From contig JAISGE010000174.1 of the NCBI GenBank assembly GCA_031263265.1, positions 1 to 11,898 of the forward strand: a DNA stretch of 11,898 nucleotides, given 5' to 3'. Origin of the DNA: Treponema sp. Its GTDB lineage: Bacteria > Spirochaetota > Spirochaetia > Treponematales > Breznakiellaceae. The translations under genes were made by a program, and so were the position numbers. This document shows, in pieces, positions 7,366 through 11,898 of the stretch; within the stretch, counting starts at the first letter, position 1, and every line of letters starts with the position of its first letter. The notes beneath the pieces were generated by a model. The model worked only from the letters and a program-made list of their open reading frames with translations. It had not been told where the DNA came from and did no database searches.

Positions 7366-8004
7366 ATGCTTTTACGGAGTGTTTACGATAAAACATTCAA
7401 CGAATACGGAATCGTCCTTGAAGGATATGATTTCAAAGACATGATACGTGTTCTGGAAAATCATACCGAAAAACCGGTAGACCGGGTTATCTATGTCCCC
7501 AGTGATTCAGGGCTTGAGATGTTACCGGTTTTCAAGGAACTGGAAAACCGGCTTTTTGGCGGCCTTTCCATCCAGGCGGGTTATTGCAACGGATATAATA
7601 CCATGCTCAACTGCCTTGAATACCACCGGGGCAGTGAGGCATTTGTAGCTGCCGATGATCTTGTTTTGCTGCTTGCCAGAAAACAGGAATTAGTTGATTT
7701 CAAAATTGACACATCACAGGTTGAAGCGTACATGGTGCCCAAAGGGACCGGACTGCTCTATTATGAGACAACGCTCCACTACGCCCCCGCAAAAGCAGAT
7801 GGTTCTTTCCGTTCGGTGATACTGCTTCCCCGTGCAACTAATACCAAAATGCCGGAAATTAAAACGGCAAACAAAGAGGACAAGCTTCTGTTTTCCCGTA
7901 ACAAATGGCTTATTGCCCATAGCGAATCCCCGGAGGCCAAACAGGGCGCGGTTGTTGGCCTTATGGGTAAAAACATTGATATACGGAGGGATATACAATC
8001 ATGA
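7366..8004 (+). CDS. DUF4867 family protein (cupin-like, possible sugar isomerase/epimerase)
   Basis: A 212-aa soluble protein that I recognise as DUF4867, a family of unknown function found in sugar operons, often near galactokinase-like genes. I see no signal peptide or membrane segment. Conserved-looking stretches include NCLEYHRGSEAFVAADDLVLLL at about 82-103, VPKGTGLLYYETTLHYAP at 124-141, and NKWLIAH at 179-185. His87, Glu91 and His138, together with the PKG turn, resemble the metal-binding motifs of cupin enzymes. A metal-dependent isomerase or epimerase role is therefore plausible but inferred. I choose the ATG at 7366 because AAGAGG sits 7 bases upstream; the ATG at 7348 has only a poor CCGGGA 2 bases away and lies against the hairpin. 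Its TGA overlaps the ATG of a tiny reading frame at 8001. Confidence 0.75.
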   Translation: MLLRSVYDKTFNEYGIVLEGYDFKDMIRVLENHTEKPVDRVIYVPSDSGLEMLPVFKELENRLFGGLSIQAGYCNGYNTMLNCLEYHRGSEAFVAADDLVLLLARKQELVDFKIDTSQVEAYMVPKGTGLLYYETTLHYAPAKADGSFRSVILLPRATNTKMPEIKTANKEDKLLFSRNKWLIAHSESPEAKQGAVVGLMGKNIDIRRDIQS

Positions 8005-8030
8005 AACCCGCGAATTGTTGGATCAAATGA
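8001..8030 (+). CDS. Nine-residue reading frame coupled to DUF4867, possible leader peptide
   Basis: The ATG at 8001 overlaps the DUF4867 stop as ATGA and is preceded by a strong GGAGGG at 7985-7990. It encodes only MKPANCWIK before TGA at 8028. A GC-rich inverted repeat (8036-8060) follows before the kinase gene. It may be a translated leader that tunes kinase expression, or the start of a gene broken by a frameshift. Translation is unproven. Confidence 0.35.
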   Translation: MKPANCWIK

Positions 8031-8077
8031 AAATAGCGGGCCGCCGGGCGGAGACCCCGCAAAACTCACTGCTATAG
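8006..8077 (+). pseudogene. Possible remnant of a frameshifted small gene
   Basis: In the frame +2 to the ATG at 8001, codons 8006-8077 read TRELLDQMKIAGRRAETPQN and then SLL before TAG. This is protein-like: amphipathic and charge-balanced. Adding one A to the AAA at 8004-8006 would join the well-placed ATG at 8001 to this frame, giving a 25-residue product. The simplest reading is a decayed 5' end of a lost operon gene, but the stretch is too short to identify and chance is possible. Confidence 0.25.
8036..8060 (+). other. GC-rich inverted repeat upstream of the kinase gene
   Basis: GCGGG (8036-8040) and CCCGC (8056-8060) can pair and enclose the palindromic CCGCCGGGCGG at 8041-8051. This makes the most GC-rich spot in the 105-bp gap between the DUF4867 and kinase genes. 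There is no U-run. It could reduce read-through to the kinase gene or interact with the small reading frame just upstream. Confidence 0.4.
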
Positions 8078-8109
8078 AAACCATTATCAGATAGCTACGG
8101 AGAAACCAA

Positions 8110-9423
8110 ATGACCATTAACGCTGCGATCAATACCCTTGATGCTCTTGAAACCAAAAAACTCTTTGCCGAACTCTACGGAAGCGGAACATCAATTTTTA
8201 TGGAACAGAAAAAACGCTATAGTGATTTGATAGGGCAGTTCAGAAAGCGTTTTGGGGATAGGGAGATATATGTATTCAGTTCCCCCGGAAGGAGTGAAAT
8301 CGGCGGCAATCATACGGATCATAATCACGGCAAGGTATTGACCGCCAGTATCCAGCTTGATTGTATCGGCGTTATTTCACCGAATGATAATAACACGATA
8401 CATATTTGCGACCGCACCTATAACGAAGATTATAGCATAGATATTGCCGCGCCACCGCCCTGTGGGTATGAAAAAGGATCCTCAGCCCTTATTTGCGGTA
8501 TGCTGGAGGGTTTTAAAAAGGAAGAGTATACGACCGGAGGATTTTATGGCTGTTTCTCAAGCCAGGTCATACCCGCGTCTGGAGTCAGCTCTTCCGCTGC
8601 TTTTGAAATGCTGATTTGTCATATCATAAACCAGCTTTACAATGAAGGGAACATTCCCATTGAAAAAATGGCTCGGATTGGACAGTATGCAGAAAATGTA
8701 TACTGGAAAAAAGCATCTGGGCTGCTTGATCAAATGGCCTGCGCTTTTGGAGGGTTTATCGCCATTGATTTTGAAAACCCCGCCGCGCCTGTGGTAGAGA
8801 GAATCCCTTTTGACTTTGCGGCCCAAGACTGTAGTCTGTTGCTCGTAAACACCGGTGGCAACCATGCGGAGCTTTCCAGGGAATACTCGGCTATCCCCGA
8901 AGAGATGAAGCAGGTCGCCTACTTTTTTGGAAAATATGCCTTGCGGGATGTTTCTATTGAGGATGTGGTAAAAAACCTTTCCGTTCTTCGTGCGCAATGC
9001 GGTGACCGGGCCGTCATGCGGGCTTTTCATTTTATCGAAGAAAATATCCGGGTTGATCAGGAGCTTGCCGCACTCAAGGCCAATGATTTTTCGGCCTTTC
9101 TGCGCCATATCACCGCTTCGGGAAATTCGTCATGGAAATGGCTGCAAAATGTCTATGTTCCATCTGATTGTGTACAGAACCAGAGCGTCTCAGTAACCCT
9201 TGCGCTGACAGAAATTTTTATCAGCCGGCATAATTTACCGAACAAAGCGGCTTGCCGCATACATGGCGGTGGTTTTGCCGGGGTAATCCAGGTTTTTCTT
9301 CCCAATGCTATGGTGAAACCCTATACCCAATGGGTGCAACAGGCGCTGCAATCGGTTGTCAACCCTGTTTTCAGTATGTCCATCCGGCCTTATGGAGTAC
9401 AAAACATCATGCCTTTACGGTGA
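8110..9423 (+). CDS. Divergent galactokinase-family (GHMP) sugar kinase
   Basis: A 437-aa GHMP-superfamily kinase that would phosphorylate a sugar at C1 using ATP. The galactokinase signature is present but altered: PGRSEIGGNHTDHNHG at 59-74 keeps the catalytic Arg61 and also His68 and Asp70. It has Asn67 where galactokinases have the sugar-binding Glu, and His71 where they have Tyr. The ATP-binding motif PASGVSSSAAFE is at 155-166, the catalytic-base Asp in GLLDQM at 207, a Tyr in SREYS near 259, and motif 3 reads CRIHGGGFAGV at 382-392 rather than the usual TGAGFGG. An N-terminal extension of about 30 residues precedes the usual start. GGAGA lies 6 bases before the ATG. It is the last gene of the operon, and no GalT or GalE homologue is in the window. 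Activity on galactose should not be assumed; a related hexose or deoxy sugar is possible. Confidence 0.85.
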   Translation: MTINAAINTLDALETKKLFAELYGSGTSIFMEQKKRYSDLIGQFRKRFGDREIYVFSSPGRSEIGGNHTDHNHGKVLTASIQLDCIGVISPNDNNTIHICDRTYNEDYSIDIAAPPPCGYEKGSSALICGMLEGFKKEEYTTGGFYGCFSSQVIPASGVSSSAAFEMLICHIINQLYNEGNIPIEKMARIGQYAENVYWKKASGLLDQMACAFGGFIAIDFENPAAPVVERIPFDFAAQDCSLLLVNTGGNHAELSREYSAIPEEMKQVAYFFGKYALRDVSIEDVVKNLSVLRAQCGDRAVMRAFHFIEENIRVDQELAALKANDFSAFLRHITASGNSSWKWLQNVYVPSDCVQNQSVSVTLALTEIFISRHNLPNKAACRIHGGGFAGVIQVFLPNAMVKPYTQWVQQALQSVVNPVFSMSIRPYGVQNIMPLR

Positions 9424-9431
9424 TAAGGATA

Positions 9432-9465
9432 ATGCTGGAGTAAACCAGAAATCAGCTTTACAACC
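9432..9465. repeat. Right copy of the 25-bp direct repeat flanking the sugar module
   Basis: Same orientation and 25/25 core identity (9436-9460) with 1296-1320. It begins 8 bp after the kinase stop codon. Its right end includes the TAA stop (9460-9458) of the minus-strand membrane-protein gene, so this copy is tied to a backbone gene and may be the original one. No terminator hairpin separates the two convergent genes here (34-bp gap). Confidence 0.85.
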
Positions 9466-10291
9466 AGAGATACACCCGATGCAAGTACATACAGATAAAC
9501 CACGTGCCGATACAAAGGATCGCCAAGCCAGGGAAGGGGCTTATCCAGGTATCGGACCCTAAGAGGATATTCCTGCCCACCATAGCCAGGAGGGAACCGA
9601 TACCAATAAAAATATATTCCTTGGTACCTCGGGAATAGGCTGAAATAAAGAAGCTGACCATAGTTATTAGGACCATACCTCCTTCAACGATTCTGAACAT
9701 GGCGGGGTATCCGCTTATCATACAGAAACTGCTGTCCCAGGAAAGCCCATCAATGGGAACACCCCGGGTAATCGCCAAGGTACTAAAGATGATGAGTAGA
9801 ATCGTGGTACTTTGCTTCTGGATTTCAAGCCCTGCGGCGTAAACACTAGCAGCAAACAATGAAAAAATACCGAGATAACGGCCAAAGAGAAGTACGCGGG
9901 AAGCCATGATCAGGTACACGCTGGGCAGTTCATAGGTTAGTTTTAAGGGGACCATGATACGGCTCCCTTCCAATGCAAAAGAAAGGACAAACAGGACAAT
10001 GTAGAGGATCTCCGGGGAATGGGTTTTTTCAAAGTACCGGTAAATAACCACCAGGGTGATACAGGCATAGACCATAGCGCAGATTATGGAAACCACAGGC
10101 CCATAAGGGCTAGGCTGTACAAAATACGCACCCAGGATTTGGAAGATGCCCGCGGAGCGCTTGACCGTTTGGGCGAGTACCGCAGGATAGATCGGCATAA
10201 TCACGAATGAGATGATGCCTACACCAATGAGAGCCACTGAAGTGATAAGAATTCCCCCTCTGAATAGGGTGTTTCTTTCTGCTAAAGTCAT
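9458..10291 (-). CDS. Uncharacterised polytopic membrane protein
   Basis: A 277-aa very hydrophobic protein whose family I do not recognise. From the chosen start (MTLAERNTLF) I see about seven or eight membrane segments, including GGILITSVALIGVGIISFVI at about 12-31, PVVSIICAMVYACITLVVIY at 65-84, ILYIVLFVLSFALEG, VYLIMASRVLLFGRYLGIFSL, TTILLIIFSTLAI, MVLITMVSFFISAY and the C-terminal GLAILCIGTWFICMYL. No enzymatic motif stands out; the 7TM layout might suggest a sensor or small transporter, but that is a guess. The start is uncertain: the ATG at 10291 has only weak GGTTAT upstream, while a clear GGAGG at 10332-10328 could serve an in-frame ATT nearby. Its stop codon lies inside the right direct repeat. 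It may once have headed a transcript that included the aminotransferase gene. Confidence 0.7.
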   Translation of the reverse strand: MTLAERNTLFRGGILITSVALIGVGIISFVIMPIYPAVLAQTVKRSAGIFQILGAYFVQPSPYGPVVSIICAMVYACITLVVIYRYFEKTHSPEILYIVLFVLSFALEGSRIMVPLKLTYELPSVYLIMASRVLLFGRYLGIFSLFAASVYAAGLEIQKQSTTILLIIFSTLAITRGVPIDGLSWDSSFCMISGYPAMFRIVEGGMVLITMVSFFISAYSRGTKEYIFIGIGSLLAMVGRNILLGSDTWISPFPGLAILCIGTWFICMYLHRVYLWL

Positions 10292-10379
10292 AGTATAACC
10301 ATAGAATACAAAAATGGGGAACTCAAGCCTCCAAGACCTTAAGGGGCATACTTTTTTTCCGATAATAAGAGTCAAAGAG

Positions 10380-10446
10380 AGGGCTTTTACGGCTGTATAT
10401 AGCTGTTTCCTGTTTAAAAAGCAAATACCCATAGTTAAAAAGCCCT
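10380..10446 (+). repeat. Inverted repeat in the DUF2259 gene leader
   Basis: AGGGCTTTT at 10380-10388 and its complement AAAAGCCCT at 10438-10446 lie 49 bases apart in the 187-bp divergent gap. The gap also holds a T8-like run near 10350. The arms could pair in the DUF2259 transcript upstream of its ribosome binding site (GGAGGG at 10463). I see no convincing promoter for either gene. Confidence 0.3.
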
Positions 10447-10478
10447 TAATTGGTAAGTATCCGGAGGGTAAAAAACGT

Positions 10479-11192
10479 ATGTTATATAAAAAGGGAATTC
10501 CTCAGATGAGCGTAATCGCCTTGATTTTTTGTTTGGGTGGTTCCGGCTTATGGGCAGGAGATATTGCGTCCTATGTAGATCTGGGATTTTCAGCAGATGG
10601 AAAAACCTATATGTTTGCTCAATACGGGGTACAGGAGAAAACCTTACGGCCCTGGGCAGATTTATTTGTGGTGGATGTACCTAAGAACAATTTTGTAAGC
10701 GGCGGCAGGGTTTCCTTGGTACACGACAGCCCGGTAAAGGCAGGGCAGGACGGTTCTGGGGCCTTGTACCGTATCATCTCCCGTAATACGGGCTTGGCGG
10801 ATCGGTACGGTATCAATTACCTCTCCTTAGGGTATGCTCTCTATCTTGCCCTCAACGGGGTGGAGGTGGGGACTTCAGGAGAAACCATAGAGTTTCGTGA
10901 CTTTGAGCCGGAGATTTCCTACCGTGCCCAACTGGTACCTACCGTTGAAGGCAAAGACAAGGATTTAAAATCTTCTTTTGTTATTACCCTTGAGCGGATT
11001 TATAAGGACCGCTCCCGAATTCTCTATACTATCGGAACTCCCCAGGTGAAACGGCCGCTGATAAGCTCCTATCGGATTAAGAAGGTGATTGCCGGTCCCC
11101 AGTACAAGTCCCTCATATTTGTGATTGAAATGAGGAAACAAGGGGAAAATGGTATGGATATCCGGTATATGGTAGAAGCGGTAACCCTGTAA
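10479..11192 (+). CDS. Predicted secreted protein, DUF2259 family
   Basis: A 237-aa exported protein that I recognise as the spirochaete DUF2259 family, of unknown function. Residues 1 to about 26 form a signal peptide: a basic start, the hydrophobic SVIALIFCLGGSGLWA, and a likely signal-peptidase I site before GDIAS. There is no Cys at the cleavage point, so it is not a lipoprotein. The mature protein starts with DIASYVDLGFSADGKTYMFA, typical of the family, followed by beta-rich sequence with many charged residues. I start at 10479 because GGAGGG lies 10 bases upstream; an open frame extends back to 10314 but has neither a site nor a signal sequence. It is divergent from the membrane-protein gene, and its stop is 1 bp from the stop of the convergent gene at 11194. 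Confidence 0.75.
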   Translation: MLYKKGIPQMSVIALIFCLGGSGLWAGDIASYVDLGFSADGKTYMFAQYGVQEKTLRPWADLFVVDVPKNNFVSGGRVSLVHDSPVKAGQDGSGALYRIISRNTGLADRYGINYLSLGYALYLALNGVEVGTSGETIEFRDFEPEISYRAQLVPTVEGKDKDLKSSFVITLERIYKDRSRILYTIGTPQVKRPLISSYRIKKVIAGPQYKSLIFVIEMRKQGENGMDIRYMVEAVTL

Positions 11193-11193
11193 T

Positions 11194-11625
11194 CTAGGGG
11201 GTATAGGGCCGGAAAACCTGGGTAATGGTTTTTTCCGCTTCCACCACATAGCGGAGATAGAGCCGTTTTTCCAGGTTCATGCGCTGCCACAGCCCTTCTT
11301 TTTGTACCTCCGCGGCCATCCATATAACTTGGTCCCGGGGGAGCAACTGCTTTACTTGGGCAAACATATAGGTTCCCTGGGGAAGCTCAAAGCGTTCCGG
11401 TACGGTTAGAGCTTCCGGGTCAAGGGCCAGGGTGCCGGCAAACAGGAGCGGTCCTAGGTAATGGGCTTCATTAGGTTCAATGCTCAGACCCTGATCCGCA
11501 TCAAGGTCAAAACAGAAAAGGCGCTCTTCCGCTAAGCCGGTACAGGCAAAGGGGGTAAGGGTTTCATCGTTGCGGTAGACCAGAGGCGCACGCAGATCCA
11601 GTTGTAATATGGTGAGTGGATTCAT
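11194..11625 (-). CDS. Uncharacterised small protein (143 aa)
   Basis: A family I do not recognise. The protein is soluble-looking and acidic, with no signal peptide or membrane segment. It has mixed alpha/beta-type sequence, with hydrophobic patches at LTILQLDLRAPLVY (4-17) and a C-terminal helix-like MNLEKRLYLRYVVEAEK. The coding case rests on an open frame with ordinary composition and on gene order. The upstream gene ends in TGA overlapping this ATG (ATGA at 11625-11622), so the two are probably translationally coupled, which also explains the weak ribosome binding site. It converges with the DUF2259 gene with a 1-bp gap, leaving no space for a terminator. Confidence 0.7.
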   Translation of the reverse strand: MNPLTILQLDLRAPLVYRNDETLTPFACTGLAEERLFCFDLDADQGLSIEPNEAHYLGPLLFAGTLALDPEALTVPERFELPQGTYMFAQVKQLLPRDQVIWMAAEVQKEGLWQRMNLEKRLYLRYVVEAEKTITQVFRPYTP

Positions 11626-11898
11626 GGTGTTTTAACCATACGCAAAAACATACCTTTAGAAAAGATGAGCACCTGAGGCCGTGAAAATCGCTCTTGATCT
11701 TTATCTCCCATGAGAGTATCATTTTCTCTGTATGTAACTAAGGCTTGTGTCTTAGAAGTCCGTGGCATTTCACTTTTTTCCGGTGAGGGGTATGTTGAAA
11801 GAGCAGGCTTATAAAAACCATATCCGGGTTCTACTGGGCGGGGGCCCCCCCCCCCCCCCCCCGGGCGCCCGCTGGCGCGGAGTGATGTGTGTGTTGAG
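11622..11898 (-). CDS. 3' end of an uncharacterised gene, cut by the window edge
   Basis: An open frame on the minus strand runs without a stop from the window edge to TGA at 11624-11622, about 91 codons, with no start visible. The last 70 or so codons look truly coding (PVEPGYGFYKPALSTYP, then TQALVTYRENDTLMGDKDQ, ending FSKGMFLRMVKTP). The ATGA overlap with the next gene supports a two-gene operon. The part nearest the edge reads through a G18 tract, giving about six glycines, into a low-complexity sequence that is less convincing. The family is not recognised. The overlap and uninterrupted frame are direct observations; the reading beyond the homopolymer depends on its exact length. Confidence 0.6.
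   Translation of the reverse strand, partial: STHTSLRASGRPGGGGGGPRPVEPGYGFYKPALSTYPSPEKSEMPRTSKTQALVTYRENDTLMGDKDQERFSRPQVLIFSKGMFLRMVKTP
11845..11862. repeat. Homopolymer run of 18 C (18 G on the coding strand)
   Basis: An uninterrupted run of 18 C, preceded by five G and followed by GGGCGCCCGC, with a GT-rich end (GTGTGTGTTGAG). It lies inside the partial minus-strand gene. With 18 bases the frame remains open. Such runs can be slippage-prone contingency tracts, but position at the sequence end and odd flanks also fit a contig-end artefact. Confidence 0.7.

Larger units (their letters stand above)
1296..9435. other. Putative acquired sugar-utilisation cassette bounded by direct repeats
   Basis: This is one repeat copy plus everything up to the second copy. 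It contains exactly one regulator and one divergent six-gene operon. The LacI gene ends 33 bp inside the left repeat, and the kinase gene ends 8 bp before the right repeat. No part of either flanking gene lies inside except for the repeat itself. Deleting the 8,140 bp would bring the membrane-protein gene (stop at 9458) and the aminotransferase gene together on one strand with a spacer of about 60 bp. Cassette gain or loss by recombination is an inference from this geometry. No transposase, integrase, terminal inverted repeats or tRNA is visible, so I do not call it a classical mobile element. Confidence 0.5.

Noticed and set aside
1293..9460. Classical composite transposon or integrative element
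   Set aside because: No transposase, integrase, terminal inverted repeats or tRNA gene is present; only the direct repeat supports insertion, so I call it a putative cassette.
10314..10478. N-terminal extension of the DUF2259 protein back to 10314
   Set aside because: The extension has no ribosome binding site and would bury the clear signal peptide that begins at 10479.
1..11898. CRISPR array, tRNA or rRNA genes
   Set aside because: No regularly spaced repeats, tRNA cloverleaf sequences or rRNA-like stretches were seen on either strand.

Overview
The window looks like a piece of a spirochaete chromosome, most probably Treponema (possibly a gut type). The clues are mixed GC content, strong GGAGG-type ribosome binding sites, a relaxed lipobox, and a secreted protein I recognise as the spirochaete DUF2259 family. 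The organism is an inference from gene style, not from a marker gene.

Layout. Positions 81-1256 (minus) hold a class I/II PLP-dependent aminotransferase. Positions 1359-9423 hold a self-contained sugar-uptake and catabolism module. It has a LacI-family repressor (minus), a 224-bp AT-rich control region with palindromic operators and a TTGACA promoter, and a divergent plus-strand operon. The operon runs: RbsA-like ATPase, RbsC-like permease, lipoprotein sugar-binding protein, zinc medium-chain dehydrogenase, DUF4867 cupin-like protein, and a divergent galactokinase-family (GHMP) kinase. Positions 9458-11898 return to what looks like Treponema backbone: a polytopic membrane protein (minus), a secreted DUF2259 protein (plus), a small unknown protein (minus), and the 3' end of another unknown gene (minus). 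That last gene contains an 18-base C run at the window edge.

The main observation is that the sugar module is bracketed by two copies of a direct repeat: a 25-bp exact core at 1296-1320 and 9436-9460, extending to 32/34 matches. The right copy supplies the stop codon of the membrane-protein gene, and the left copy lies about 36 bp upstream of the aminotransferase start. Removing the 8,140 bp between the repeats would place these two same-strand genes next to each other, about 60 bp apart. This suggests that a complete regulator-transporter-enzyme cassette was inserted between two backbone genes. No integrase or transposase is visible inside it.

Working model: the LacI protein represses both its own gene and the operon through CGTTTACGTAAACG operators about 124 bp apart. 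An unknown monosaccharide or polyol enters through the RbsACB-type transporter. It is then handled by the dehydrogenase, the cupin-like DUF4867 protein (possibly an isomerase or epimerase) and the GHMP sugar kinase. The kinase keeps the catalytic Arg and Asp but has Asn in place of the sugar-binding Glu and His in place of the Tyr of the galactokinase signature, so its substrate may not be galactose.
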